From contig NZ_CP133774.1 of the NCBI RefSeq assembly GCF_034344865.1, forward strand, positions 6,324,001-6,388,000: DNA of 64,000 bases. Direction: 5' to 3'. The notes under the pieces are model-generated. The model was not told the DNA's origin. It searched no databases and saw only the letters and a program-made list of their open reading frames with translations. Position 1 is the first letter of the stretch. Each line of letters begins with the position of its first letter. Of this stretch, positions 9,168-18,697 are shown piece by piece. Made by a program: the position numbers and the translations under genes. Source of the DNA: Pseudomonas sp. 10S4 (GTDB lineage Bacteria; Pseudomonadota; Gammaproteobacteria; Pseudomonadales; Pseudomonadaceae).

Positions 9168-9289
9168 GTAACGGCTCCGGTGTGGCTGACAGAAACGGGG
9201 TGCTATTTCAGCATGGCAGGCGTTTGTACCGAAGCCCTATATTGCCGGGCTGGCAATAGCACCGTTCCGTCCTGCAACGCTTCGCCTAG

Positions 9290-9576
9290 AAAACAATCGG
9301 TCTAAAAAGGCCCGGCCAGGGATTTAAACCCTTTGCTATGCTCAATGTTGTAGGTGAAGACGCAGACTGATGCGCAAGAGGATAGCGAGGACGCGTGGGG
9401 CGCGCTCCGAAGGGTACACGGTTAGAAAGATCTCCGCGCTGAGATCCAGCCCTTATGCCGTGTGAGGCAGGAAAGCACAAAACTTTTCTGTGAGAGGCCT
9501 GATAAATCTCGTAAGCCGGAGACCAGCACCGGCCACCTACTCAACTTTCAAAGCCCGCCTTGCGCGGGCTTTTTCA
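9290..9576 (+). ncRNA. Candidate structured small RNA with terminator
   Basis: No convincing ORF lies in this 450-nt gap. Instead there is a series of plus-strand stem-loops: AGGG-ATTTAA-CCCT near 9319; an outer ACACGG/CCGT pair enclosing GATCTC-cgc-GAGATC (9429-9447); GCCGG-agaccagca-CCGGC (9515-9533); and finally a strong GCCCGC/GCGGGC hairpin with a T run. A promoter-like TGCTATGCT lies at about 9335. I do not recognise it as a known RNA family (not 4.5S, 6S, tmRNA, RNase P or Rsm RNAs by eye). Confidence 0.4.
9550..9576 (+). terminator. Rho-independent terminator
   Basis: AAAGCCCGC-CTT-GCGCGGGCTTTTT: a GC-rich hairpin followed by a T run on the plus strand, with an A run on the other side so it may work both ways. 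It would end the candidate small RNA and/or the small lipoprotein gene from the opposite side. Confidence 0.7.
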
Positions 9577-9620
9577 TGACCCGGGCAGGCACTTTCTGCG
9601 ACCTGCCCCGCCTCTTTCAA

Positions 9621-9824
9621 TTAGTCGTGCAGCAACCCGGAACTGTACTCATTGAAGTTGTTGCCAATGGCGCTGCCGCCAAAATTCAGCTTGTTAGCGT
9701 TGCGGCCATCAAATTGCTGGCAGCCATCCGAGAAGCAAGTGCTAGTGCTCATACCGGAACCGGAACACGCACTCAGTAGCAAAGCACCGGCGATCAACAC
9801 GACTTTGAAGAGATTCGATTTCAT
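9621..9824 (-). CDS. Small lipoprotein
   Basis: 67 residues when started at the ATG at 9822-9824, which begins the sequence MKSNLFKVVLIAGALLLSAC. The LSAC lipobox marks a signal-peptidase II site at about residue 20, so the mature part is a lipid-anchored envelope peptide of under 50 residues with one pair of further cysteines (TCFSDGCQ). The upstream extension to 9863 lacks a ribosome site. No family recognised; the function is unknown. Confidence 0.6.
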   Translation of the reverse strand: MKSNLFKVVLIAGALLLSACSGSGMSTSTCFSDGCQQFDGRNANKLNFGGSAIGNNFNEYSSGLLHD

Positions 9825-9967
9825 TTTTCCGTTCCCTTTGGCTGCCAGCATGGCCATACACAACCTGAAGCCATCATCCTAAGCCGCCGGCATACCTGAA
9901 ACATAATGAAACTTCGAAAGCCGACAGCATTGGTTCAGCTAGCGGGTTGAACGGCTCTGAAACCGCC

Positions 9968-10288
9968 TCATTTGCGCGCCAACTTATACTTCACGCAGTC
10001 TTCATAGAAGCTCTTGCGGATCGCCTCAGGCTTGAAATGCGACTTGCTGTCATACGTTTGCTCGGTGATGCCCATGGCCAGCATTCGCATCCACGACTTG
10101 GTAAACGAATAAGCCTGGATTTTCTGTCGCGCGGCATACAGAGAAACACCCGACAACTTGAGTTCCTGAGCCCTCGCCGCCGTCCCCGCACCCCAGCTAC
10201 ACATATACCGATCATTGGCCATCAGCTCTTTGGCCTCGACCGGGATTGCAACGCTCGCCAGGGCAAACGAGATCAATACATTGCGCAA
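9968..10288 (-). CDS. Small exported protein, TTG start
   Basis: 106 residues if started at TTG 10286-10288. AGGTGG lies 6-7 nt before this codon, and translation from here gives a clean signal peptide (RNVLISFALASVAIPVEA) cleaved at about residue 19. The longer ATG-like frame to 10357 puts non-hydrophobic sequence in front of the signal peptide and has no ribosome site. The mature part has two cysteines (YMCSW and EDCVKY) that could form a disulfide. Unknown function, probably periplasmic. Confidence 0.6.
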   Translation of the reverse strand: MRNVLISFALASVAIPVEAKELMANDRYMCSWGAGTAARAQELKLSGVSLYAARQKIQAYSFTKSWMRMLAMGITEQTYDSKSHFKPEAIRKSFYEDCVKYKLARK

Positions 10289-10637
10289 TTGAATTCCACC
10301 TAACCACCTGAAAGTGCAGCGATTCTGGCGACTAATTTCGAGGTCCGGGGCCAGCAAAATGCCTTACCCGGGATTGAGCGCTTGTAATCAATGCGACTTC
10401 ACGACAAATCCAGACGCTCGCCTACACTTCTCCCCCAAGTGTTGAGTTTCAAACGATGGTCGACAACCGAGCCATTGGCCTGGACGATAAGTACCTCCCG
10501 CCCCGCAGGACTAACGCTAAACCGCTTTTAAAGGTTTCCTGCACGAACTCGTATGCGTTGCTAGTGTTAATAGCTGAAGTGCCCGCCAGTCAGTCGTAGC
10601 CGGGATTTACTTTCGGAACCCACCGAGGAGTAAGGCC
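10289..10637. other. Intergenic region without a supported gene
   Basis: Divergent spacer between a small exported protein and the membrane protein gene. A 47-codon ORF from about 10455 has no ribosome site and no family features. No strong repeats are seen. Confidence 0.5.
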
Positions 10638-11972
10638 ATGGATGGATCTACAGGCAGTAGACGCCGGACTTATCTGTTCAAGGAAACCCACTTGCAGCCG
10701 CTGCAACGCGCCCTGCTCCTCACGGCAATTTTGTTGCTCGTCAATCTGGCCGGCTGGGTCTACATGCTGGAAGTGGCGCGATTCGAACACCCCATCCTGC
10801 TGTTTATCATCGTATTGGCCGCGTTCACGACGGTATTGTCTGGCGCCCCGCTCATCATGTTTCTGAGCCTTGGCTGGTTTACCCGCTACAGCGAATTCCA
10901 AAACAGTTTGAAAGGCGCAGCCCTGGTGGCCTACCTGCAACGCTTCTGGTCGACCAGCCTGATCCATTCGCTTGAAGATGAAAAGCTGATCAGTCCGGGT
11001 AATCCAGCGGATGACTGGAGGACCTGCTCGGAAAGAAACCCGCTGCTGTGCGAGCGCTTGTTTGCGCGGATCTACCATGAACAGTACGGCCTGGTGCCGT
11101 TTGTCGTGCCGTTCATTGTTCTGCTCTCAGTGACTTACGCAGCGGCCGCGTTGGTCGCCTCTAATTACTTGGTCCAGAGCTGCGATAACACCTTTCAATT
11201 GGCGTGCACCTATAAAATCGACAGCCGTTTGCTGGTGAGTTCAGTGGCGGGGGCCTTCATGTTTGTCGTGAGCGATTCGGTCCTCAGCATCCGCCGAAAA
11301 TCGCTGAACATCTCCGATGTGTATTGGTACTCCCTGCGCCTGTTTCTCGCCATACCCCTGGCATTGGTCATCGCCAATGTCGATATAGCGGACAGCGGGA
11401 CACACATTGCCATGGCCTTCGCCCTGGGCACCCTGCCCATCGATCCACTGATGAAAGTCGTGCGCAGGCTGGGGTTTCCTCAACTCACCCAGCAGGACAA
11501 GGACGACGGGAGTTCAGACAAATTGCTGGTGCTGGAAGGCGTGACACTGCCGGTGGTGGCGACCCTGGAATCAGAGGGGATCAACTCGATCGAGCAAGTG
11601 GCCACGGCAGATCCGGTCCTGCTTTCAATTCGCACCGGGTTCCCTTTCAGGTTCACCTTGCGCCTGGGTTCCCAGGCCATCGTGCGGCGACATCTGGGCG
11701 AAAACGCGGCCCGGCTGCTGGTGGTGGGGCTTGCCGATGTCGTTCCGGTTTACCTGTTGGTGCAGGCACTCGATAACCCGGCGGCGCCGCCGGGGCCGTT
11801 TCCGCGGATCGAAGCACCGCAAGTGATCATCCAGAACGCCGCCGCCCGGCTCTTCCCCGGTGAAGATCAGGACCAGAGCCAAGCCGTGACCAAAATGAAA
11901 TTCCGTCAGATTGCCGCCGAAGAATACACGGTGATGCTGGCACGGATAACGCCCCCGGATACCGGGCTGTAA
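10638..11972 (+). CDS. Multi-pass membrane protein of unknown function
   Basis: 444 residues. About six hydrophobic segments are visible: two near 28-75 (ALLLTAILLLVNLAGWVYML and PILLFIIVLAAFTTVL), one near 150-170 (FVVPFIVLLSVTYAAAALV), and others near 195-270. The last 150 residues are soluble and include a helix-hairpin-helix-like stretch (LESEGINSIEQVATADPVLL), usually seen in proteins binding nucleic acid or another HhH partner. The start ATG 10638 follows GAGGAGTAAGGCC. I do not recognise the family. It precedes the phosphoesterase on the same strand by 82 nt, so a functional link is possible. Confidence 0.65.
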   Translation: MDGSTGSRRRTYLFKETHLQPLQRALLLTAILLLVNLAGWVYMLEVARFEHPILLFIIVLAAFTTVLSGAPLIMFLSLGWFTRYSEFQNSLKGAALVAYLQRFWSTSLIHSLEDEKLISPGNPADDWRTCSERNPLLCERLFARIYHEQYGLVPFVVPFIVLLSVTYAAAALVASNYLVQSCDNTFQLACTYKIDSRLLVSSVAGAFMFVVSDSVLSIRRKSLNISDVYWYSLRLFLAIPLALVIANVDIADSGTHIAMAFALGTLPIDPLMKVVRRLGFPQLTQQDKDDGSSDKLLVLEGVTLPVVATLESEGINSIEQVATADPVLLSIRTGFPFRFTLRLGSQAIVRRHLGENAARLLVVGLADVVPVYLLVQALDNPAAPPGPFPRIEAPQVIIQNAAARLFPGEDQDQSQAVTKMKFRQIAAEEYTVMLARITPPDTGL

Positions 11973-12054
11973 TGCTGTAGCTCACGATCATGACGATACA
12001 CGTCATGGGTAAACGGACTTTTAAATAAGGAATGGACCGTTAGCGGAGAAGGCC

Positions 12055-13454
12055 ATGAAACAAATTGAACATGTCGTCGTTGTGATGCTGGAGAACCGTT
12101 CGCTGGATTCGATGCTGGGCTGGCTCTATCCACAAGGCAGCCCGCCGTCGCACGTGTTGCCTGCAACAAGTTCGCCTCAATTTAACGGGTTGAACAGCGA
12201 CCTGTTCAACCCGTTATCGACGTCTAAGCCGGCACGCCATATTCCGGTGACGACCCAGGCCAGTAGCTTTCAGATCCCTGACCCCGACCCGCAGGAAACG
12301 TTTGCCAACGTCACCTTCCAACTGTTCAGGGACGGCCTGGTCGACCCGACGAATACACCACCCTTGGGTTTTGTCGATAACTACGCGACCACACAAACGA
12401 CTAACCCCGGCCAGATCATGCAATGTCACAGCCCGGCGCAGTTACCCGTGCTGGCCGGGTTGGCTCGCGCCTATGCGGTGAGTGATGCGTGGTTCGCCTC
12501 GGTGCCGAGCCAGACCTGGCCGAACCGCGCCTTTGCTCACACCGGAACCTCGAATGGCAATGTCAACAACGGCACACTTCCAGACCCACACGACTGGGAT
12601 GTCCCCACCATCTTCAACGTCCTGCAATCGGTCGGCTGCAGTTGGGCCGTCTACAGCGATACCATCCTGACCCCGTCGCTGACCCGAACGATGTTCCCGA
12701 AATTATGGGACCCCATGCTGAGTCCCAAATTCAGGGGCTTTTCGGCATTTCTGGATGCGTGTGAAACCAACTCGTTACCGCGCTATTCGTTTATCGAACC
12801 GAGCTTTCTGGTCGACCCTAACGATCAACATCCCCCCATGATGTGCAGGCGGGCGAAGCCTTTTTGTATTCGATCTGGAACGCTGTCAGTCAGTCGCCGG
12901 GCTGGAATGAGACGTTGCTGATCATCACCTACGACGAGCACGGCGGTTGCTACGACCATGTCACACCGCCCTTTAATGCCGTACCACCGGACCTGGTCCG
13001 CACCACGGACGGTAGCGGGTTTGACTTCAAGCGCTTTGGCGTACGTGTGCCAGCAGTGGTGATCTCGCCCTATATTCAGGCTGGCACCGTGTTCAGATCA
13101 GACACGCCCAACGCACCTTATGACCACACCAGTATTCTGGCCACTTTGCGGGACTGGATCGGCATTGCGCCGCAAAGCATGCTCAACAGCAATCGGATCA
13201 AGGCAGCGCCGACCCTCGGTCAGTTGCTCACCCTGAGTACCCCGCGCGCTGACTTGCCCTCTATCCAGGCACCCACAGCCACAACCCAAGTCCAGCCAGC
13301 GCTCGCGGCCACGCTCAATGATCTTCAAAAAAGCCTGGTGTCCGGGGCCGCCAAACGTTTCGGACTCGACCTGTCGGGGACGCTGAGCACGGTTGGCACC
13401 CGGCAGCAGGCCGTTGATTTCTTCACCAGGCGAATTGTTCACGCGCACTCCTGA
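12055..13454 (+). pseudogene. Phosphoesterase (phospholipase C/acid phosphatase, PF04185), frameshifted
   Basis: The N-terminal part starts with the family signature IEHVVVVMLENRSLDSMLGW, which carries the metal-binding Glu-Asn. The C-terminal part carries the second metal cluster, LLIITYDEHGGCYDHVTPP, and VPAVVISPY. They lie in different frames, joined by a run of six C at 12832-12837. One extra C restores HPPHDVQAGEAF and a 466-residue protein, normal for the family. There is no signal peptide, so it would be cytoplasmic unless exported otherwise. Substrates in the family are phospholipids or phosphomonoesters. I take the indel to be a probable sequencing error. Confidence 0.85.
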
Positions 13455-13493
13455 CGCCTCAGCCAACGGCCCCTCCTGTCGAGGTGCGGGCCG

Positions 13494-14582
13494 TCAGGTA
13501 TTAGTTTTCAGCTTGTTCCACAGACGTGTCGTCAACCGTGCGATAGCGGGCGGCAAGTCCTCGACGATGAACAGCTTGTCGAGCACCGTTTTCGGCGGGT
13601 AAATCGCCGGGTCCTGCTTCACGTCCGGGGTGACCAGCGCATCCGCCGCGATATTGGGGTTGGCGTAGTGAATGCTGTTGCTGATGTTGGCGATGACCTT
13701 GGGCTCAAGCAGGTAGTTCATGTAGGTGTAGCCATTCTTCTCGTGCGGCGCAGCCTTGGGCATGACCACCATGTCCATCCACAGGGTCGAGCCTTCGTCC
13801 GGGATCGAATAGGCGATGTTGATACCGTTCTTGGCTTCCTTGGCACTGGCGGCGGCTTGCACGACGTCGCCGTTGAAGCCGATCACTGCGCAGATGTTGC
13901 CGTTCGCCAGGTCGCTGACGTACTTGGAGGTGTGGAAATACTGAATGTAAGGCCGGATTTTCAGCAACGCCTGCTCGGCTTTGGCGTAATCCGCCGGCTC
14001 GTGACTGTGGTGCGGCAGCCCCAGGTAGTTGAGGGTGATCGGCAGGATCTGCGTCGGGTTATCGATAATCGCCACGCCACACTGGCTTAGCTTCTTGATG
14101 TTGTTCTCATCAAAAAACAGGCTCCAGGAATGGGTAACGTCGGTGTTGCCGAAGATCGCTTTGATCTTCTCGACGTTGTAGCCGATACCCGCAGTGCCCC
14201 ACATGTAGGGATAACCGTACTGGTTGCCCGGGTCGTTGACCTCGAGCTTTTTCATCAGCGCCGGGTCGAGGTTTTTCCAGTTGGACAACTGGCTTTTATC
14301 GAGCTTCTGGATCGCCCCGGCCTTGATCAAGCGGGACAGGAAATGGTTCGACGGACTGACCACGTCATAACCGGTATTGCCGGTCATCAACTTCGATTCC
14401 AGGACTTCGTTGCTGTCGTGGATGTCGTAAGTCGCCTTGATCCCCGTTTCCTTGGTGAACGTGGGCAACGTGTCGTCGGCGATGTAGCCGCTCCAGTTGG
14501 AAATATTGACTTGTTCATCGGCGTACGTGACGGCCGAAAACGTTGTGAGCAGTACCGCCAGGGAAACAGGATGGACGCGCAT
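13494..14582 (-). CDS. Polyamine ABC transporter substrate-binding protein (PotF/SpuD-like)
   Basis: 362 residues with a signal peptide ending at about TYA (residue 21), so periplasmic. The start of the mature chain (VNISNWSGYIADDTLPTFTKETGIKATYD) and the MWGTAGIGYNVEKI region match the putrescine/spermidine-binding PotF/SpuD group. No permease or ATPase genes are adjacent, so it must use a transporter encoded elsewhere. It could also bind a related amine. It lies 48 nt downstream of an amine oxidase-type flavoenzyme on the same strand, consistent with amine uptake and oxidation. Confidence 0.85.
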   Translation of the reverse strand: MRVHPVSLAVLLTTFSAVTYADEQVNISNWSGYIADDTLPTFTKETGIKATYDIHDSNEVLESKLMTGNTGYDVVSPSNHFLSRLIKAGAIQKLDKSQLSNWKNLDPALMKKLEVNDPGNQYGYPYMWGTAGIGYNVEKIKAIFGNTDVTHSWSLFFDENNIKKLSQCGVAIIDNPTQILPITLNYLGLPHHSHEPADYAKAEQALLKIRPYIQYFHTSKYVSDLANGNICAVIGFNGDVVQAAASAKEAKNGINIAYSIPDEGSTLWMDMVVMPKAAPHEKNGYTYMNYLLEPKVIANISNSIHYANPNIAADALVTPDVKQDPAIYPPKTVLDKLFIVEDLPPAIARLTTRLWNKLKTNT

Positions 14583-14630
14583 GTTCGATCACCTTTTGAA
14601 GAACTTTTATTGTGTGTGATAGCCGGCTTT

Positions 14631-15932
14631 CTAGATTTCTGTTCTGGCCCTGACCGCCTCCACGCGCATGCGAAGCATGGCACCGATATCGAGAAAGGGT
14701 TTGGGCGGCAGCCAGCCGGGCTGGGCCCTTTGCATGACCGACGTCAACATCGGCGAACGGGTACCCGACGCCAGTTCAGCGAGCAGCCTTCCCCAAAGCG
14801 TGCCGCGCGCCACGCCTGAACCATTGCAGCCGGCCACGGCAAATACGCCCTCTTCAACCTGGGCGAAATACGCTTGCCCGGAACGCGAGGCGCTCAGATG
14901 ACCGGTCCAGGTGTAATCAATGTCTTGCTCGGCCAACCACGGAAATCGGCGCTGCAAACCCAGCACATGGTGTTTTCTGCGCACCTGCAGATCACTGTTG
15001 GATAAGTCCCGCGAGCGGTATTCGGCGGTATTGCGGATCATCACGCGCCGATCCGGCGTCAGCCGCACTGTGGCGCCCAGCGGCCGGGTGGACAACACGC
15101 CCCAGGGCTCGACATTGCCCATTGCTTGAAATTCTTGCTCAGTCAGCGGCCGTGTGAGGCTGGCGCTGAGTTCCATCGGGAACGTCCCGCTGTTCTCGAT
15201 GCCCGAACGCGGAATGAAGGCGTTCAGGCAAACCAGCACCTGGTTGGCCTCAATAACGCCCTCGACGGCCCGAGCTCGAACCCGCGCGGTACCCAGCCGC
15301 TCAAGGCCGGTGATATCGGTGTTTTCGTAGAGGGTCACATTCGGCGGCAGCGCATCGAGCAAGCCTTTCACGTACTTGGCCGGTTGCAGCAACGCGTTAC
15401 CGTTGCCGCACCAGATCGCCGCCTGGTAATGGCCGGTGCCGAGTTTTTGCTTGAGTTGTTCACCTTCCAGAAACTGTGCAGAAGCACCGACAGCGTTAAG
15501 CGTTTGCAGCTTGGCCTCGACATGGGTCAGCTTGGCCGGATCATTCACGGCGAAGAAATAGCCGGCATCCCGAAAATCGCACTCGATGCCGTGACGGGCA
15601 ATACGCTGGCGGACTTCCTCGCTGGCGGCGCGTGAAATCGCGGTATCGACTTCATAACCGGCGAACCCTTGATTGCCCAAAAGCTCCTCGGTAGTCGGAT
15701 GCTCGTGGGCCACGACGAAGCCGGAATTGCGCGCCGACGCGCCCTGCGCCGCGCGCTGCCGGTCGACAATCACGATGCGCGCCTTGGGGTGCATTTCGGC
15801 CAGTGAATGAGCGGCGCACAACCCGGTAATCCCGGCTCCGATGATCAGCCAATCGGCTTTTTGCACACCGCTCAGGCGATCACGAACGGGAGAACTCCCC
15901 GCCTGCGCAATCCAGCCACATACATTTTCCAT
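14631..15932 (-). CDS. FAD-dependent amine oxidoreductase (DAO family, PuuB-like)
   Basis: 433 residues. The FAD-binding Rossmann motif GAGITG is at residues 32-37 and a DAO C-terminal signature (FAVAGCNGSGVARGT) near residue 375. This arrangement is typical of gamma-glutamylputrescine oxidase and related amine or amino-acid oxidases in pseudomonads. The neighbouring polyamine-binding protein supports an amine substrate, but the exact one is inferred. Start used is ATG 15932; the first 24 residues before KADWLIIGAG are longer than in most homologues. Probably co-transcribed with the binding protein. Confidence 0.8.
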   Translation of the reverse strand: MENVCGWIAQAGSSPVRDRLSGVQKADWLIIGAGITGLCAAHSLAEMHPKARIVIVDRQRAAQGASARNSGFVVAHEHPTTEELLGNQGFAGYEVDTAISRAASEEVRQRIARHGIECDFRDAGYFFAVNDPAKLTHVEAKLQTLNAVGASAQFLEGEQLKQKLGTGHYQAAIWCGNGNALLQPAKYVKGLLDALPPNVTLYENTDITGLERLGTARVRARAVEGVIEANQVLVCLNAFIPRSGIENSGTFPMELSASLTRPLTEQEFQAMGNVEPWGVLSTRPLGATVRLTPDRRVMIRNTAEYRSRDLSNSDLQVRRKHHVLGLQRRFPWLAEQDIDYTWTGHLSASRSGQAYFAQVEEGVFAVAGCNGSGVARGTLWGRLLAELASGTRSPMLTSVMQRAQPGWLPPKPFLDIGAMLRMRVEAVRARTEI

Positions 15933-16089
15933 GCGTCACCTCATTTGACCGTCGATCGGCGTGCAGCCTCTCTCCTCATATGCGGTAGGCGCATGAGTTG
16001 TTTGAGATGGCTGTAGCCAGAGCTAGAATCTATAAGGTCCGTAGTATTACAACCAACGTTATAAAATCATCGGGGCATTCTGAAAACGC

Positions 16090-16986
16090 ATGGATAAAAT
16101 CCGCCACGTCCCTTCCCTGCAAGGCCTTCAGGCATTGGTGGAGGTCGCTGACTCCGGCAGCTTCACTCAAGCGGCGCAAAAGCTCTGCCTGACCCAAAGT
16201 GCCGTGAGCCGAAAAATCCAGCAGTTGGAGACTCACTTCGGCGTACCGCTTTTTGTAAGGAGCAGCCGCAGCCTTCAACTGACTCTGGAAGGCGAGCAGG
16301 TGCTGGCGAGTGCGCGCAATATCCTGGGGCAACTGATAACCCTCGAAGATCGACTGTCCCCGCAAAAGCGGCCCTTTCGCATACGCATGCACGTGTCGCT
16401 GGCGGTTCGCTGGCTACTGCCAAAACTGAGCGACTTCTACCTGCGTCACCCGGACGTTTCCCTGTCGATCGAAACCGTGGCCACGGAAATCGTCGAACCG
16501 GCCAGCGACAGCGACGCCTACATCCTCTACCTGCCCGAGCCGTCGAACGACCCGGCCAGCCTGACCCTGTTCGAGGAAGCGCTGGTGCCAGTGTGTGCGC
16601 CGGGGCTGAGCGACTCGGCGCATCCACTGAATTCGATGGACGACCTTGTGCGCTTCGCGCTGCTGCATCGCTCGGCGGACAAGCAAGCGTGGATCGACTG
16701 GCTGGCGGCCAATGGTGGAAAACCGCTGGAGGATTACCGGCACATTCCCTTCAACCTTGATGAATTGGCGCTGGATGCGGCGGCGCGAGGTTTGGGGGTG
16801 GCAATGACGGATCTGACCCTGGCGCAGGAGTCGCTGGATCGTGGGGTGCTGGTGGTTCCGTTTGGTCAGCCGTTGAAGACTCGGGGGCTCTACTCCTTGT
16901 GCCCGCAGCCTTCGGCGGCATCGCATCCGGCGTGTGCTGTGATCATGGAATGGTTTGCGTTGCAGGCTGGGCGGGTTACGGGTTGA
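16090..16986 (+). CDS. LysR-family regulator (GcvA type)
   Basis: 298 residues: winged helix-turn-helix at about 10-65 (VEVADSGSFTQAAQKLCLTQSAVSRKIQQLE), then a periplasmic-binding-protein-like effector domain. The phrasing SLAVRWLLPKLSDFYLRHPDVSLSIET is typical of the GcvA-like subgroup. It is divergent from the FAD oxidoreductase/binding-protein pair across 157 nt, the usual arrangement for a LysR regulator and its target, so it probably controls that amine operon. Full length, no defects. Confidence 0.85.
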   Translation: MDKIRHVPSLQGLQALVEVADSGSFTQAAQKLCLTQSAVSRKIQQLETHFGVPLFVRSSRSLQLTLEGEQVLASARNILGQLITLEDRLSPQKRPFRIRMHVSLAVRWLLPKLSDFYLRHPDVSLSIETVATEIVEPASDSDAYILYLPEPSNDPASLTLFEEALVPVCAPGLSDSAHPLNSMDDLVRFALLHRSADKQAWIDWLAANGGKPLEDYRHIPFNLDELALDAAARGLGVAMTDLTLAQESLDRGVLVVPFGQPLKTRGLYSLCPQPSAASHPACAVIMEWFALQAGRVTG

Positions 16987-17020
16987 TCGGGTGAAATCAC
17001 CGTACTAAAGAGGAGCACTC

Positions 17021-17167
17021 ATGCTGGTCATTACGATGGATTGCGATAGCGTGCATGCCATTGCGAAGCTCGCAACCAAGCCACCGATCGGCCTCCTGGT
17101 CGAGGTTGCGGAACATCGAAACGAATATTCTCGAGACAACCCCAAGGGCAGGCCCAACACCGTCTAA
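17021..17167 (+). CDS. Small hypothetical protein (48 aa)
   Basis: ATG 17021 follows an excellent ribosome site (AAAGAGGAGCACTC). It reads 48 codons to TAA 17165-17167, beginning MLVITMDCDSVHAIAKLA. The peptide is soluble and mixed in composition, with no recognisable domain. It begins 35 nt after the LysR stop. The ribosome site is the main support, and no homologue comes to mind. Confidence 0.4.
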   Translation: MLVITMDCDSVHAIAKLATKPPIGLLVEVAEHRNEYSRDNPKGRPNTV

Positions 17168-17223
17168 TCTGAGTAGAGTACGACCACAAACGCACCTCTA
17201 ACCTCTTTATCCAGGGGAATGGG

Positions 17224-17523
17224 ATGAACGGAAAAACCGAGCATCAATGCACCTCGTGGGTCTTATTCGCCCTGCTCGCCATCAACCTGGCGCTGACAGC
17301 GGGATGTTCGAGCAAATCTGCCACGGCTCGCTATTCGACATCAAACACAGGCTCCAGCTGCTATGCAAAAGCGCTACCCACTTCCGGCGAGGGCGGACTG
17401 GCTTGGGGTGACACCTTGAGCATGGCTCGCCAAAAATCCCTGGATAATTGCGCGCGCTATGCCGGCCGATCCGGTGGCACGCCGAGTACCTGCCAAGTGG
17501 TGTTGGCGAAGTGCAAACATTAA
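17224..17523 (+). CDS. Small putative lipoprotein
   Basis: 99 residues. A hydrophobic signal segment (VLFALLAINLALTAGC) ends in an LTAGC lipobox, so the protein is probably lipid-anchored in the envelope. The mature 70 residues carry four further cysteines and a repeated Ser/Gly-rich texture. The motif TLSMARQKSLDNCARYAGRSGGTPSTCQVVLAKC resembles small DUF4189-like or sel1-adjacent exported domains, but I cannot assign a family. Ribosome site AGGGGAATGGG lies before ATG 17224. Confidence 0.65.
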   Translation: MNGKTEHQCTSWVLFALLAINLALTAGCSSKSATARYSTSNTGSSCYAKALPTSGEGGLAWGDTLSMARQKSLDNCARYAGRSGGTPSTCQVVLAKCKH

Positions 17524-17549
17524 TAACCAGACGCGTCGAAGAGAGGCAA

Positions 17550-17587
17550 AAAAGGGACAAATAGAAAATAAACCTGTCCCCTTTTCA
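17550..17587. repeat. Degenerate copy of a GGGGAC...TTTTC palindromic repeat
   Basis: An imperfect palindrome beginning AAAAGGGACAAAT and ending AAACCTGTCCCCTTTT. It is a decayed relative of the near-perfect copy at 35772-35821 and may act as a weak terminator after the lipoprotein gene. Confidence 0.6.
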
Positions 17588-17667
17588 TGAAAGCTGCCGA
17601 TGGCTACCGTCCAGAATCAGCCAGGAACGGACAAGCATCTGTCTGCTCTATGTGTCCCGTAGAGATA

Positions 17668-18674
17668 TCAGATTCCCTGGGGCTGCGACGCGCATTGATA
17701 CAGCCATTCAATGAATGAAGACACTCGTCGTGGTAACGGCTCAAGTGCCGGATGCACGATGTAGTAATCGTATTCGCCACACCGCGCAAAGCCACCAAAC
17801 GGCAGGACCAATTTACCTTGCTGGATCGGCCCGCTGACCAGTTGTTCTCGCCCGATCGCCAGCCCCGCATGATTGATTGCGGCGGTCACACACAAATCCG
17901 AGCGATCAAAGGTCACCCCCGTTTCGGCATGGGGACACCAGCACCATGGTATCTGACCCACATAGCCCATTCGGAATCAAAGGCTGCATGGTCCCAGGCC
18001 AACGAATCATGCAGCAATGTGCAATGCTCCAGTTGCTGCACCGAGTCGAACAACCGATGGCGATCGGCGTATTCAGGGCTACAGACCGGCGCGACCCGTT
18101 CTTGCATCAGTTTGTGTGAGATCAGGCCATGGAATTCTCCATTGCCGTAATACAGCGCCAGATCAATCTTTCGAGACCGAAAATCGATGCTGTCATTGCC
18201 CACGCGAAGGTCCAGCGTCACCCCGGGGAATCGCGCACCGAACTCCGCCAGGCGCGGCACCAGCCAGGCGTGTGCGATAGAGGGGTGGGCGTAGAGCGTC
18301 AGCGGCCCGGCCAGCTCGGCGTCAACTGGCTGGGCGAGGACCTCGGAGAGGTCACCCAGCGTTCGCTGCAAAATCTCGAAGATGCGCTCGCCGGCTTCCG
18401 TCAACTGCACCCGGCGGGTCAGCCGCTCGAACAGTTGAATCGACAGCTCCGCTTCCAGCCGGGCGATGCGATGGCTGACAGCGCTGGCGGTCAGGCACAA
18501 CTCGTCGGCGGCTTTGGTGAAACTGAGATGACGCGCGGCGACCTGAAAGGTGAACAGGTTCGAGAACTGGCTGCTGTTGAGCTTTGCATCCAGTCGAGGC
18601 GGTAGGTTGAACAAGTCGCAACTTCCCCTTTTCAATGTATCAACGCCACTTCCCATGCCCCGAACGCCGATCAT
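17668..18674 (-). pseudogene. dsdC: D-serine regulator DsdC (LysR family), frameshifted
   Basis: The helix-turn-helix (FQVAARHLSFTKAADELCLTASAVSHRIARLE) and effector domain follow E. coli DsdC closely, including CTLLHDSLAW and FDRSDLCVTAAINHAGLAIGRE. The frame breaks at the four-base G/C run 17931-17934: one extra C on the coding strand restores VPHAETGVTFDRSDL and a single 335-residue protein. DsdC activates D-serine catabolic genes in response to D-serine. Here it lies downstream of dsdA on the same strand, rather than divergent as in E. coli. The single clean indel looks like a sequencing error. Confidence 0.85.
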
Positions 18675-18697
18675 GCGCCCGGGGCATACCGTCGTTT

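Noticed and set aside
9290..9576. Group II intron or known riboswitch in the structured gap
   Set aside because: No domain V-like hairpin or recognised aptamer core could be found by eye.
10455..10598. 47-codon ORF in the gap before the membrane protein
   Set aside because: No ribosome site and no recognisable features.
12055..13454. Programmed ribosomal frameshifting as an explanation for broken genes
   Set aside because: Affected genes are unrelated, lack slippery-site and structure patterns, and include both gains and losses of bases; sequencing error is simpler.
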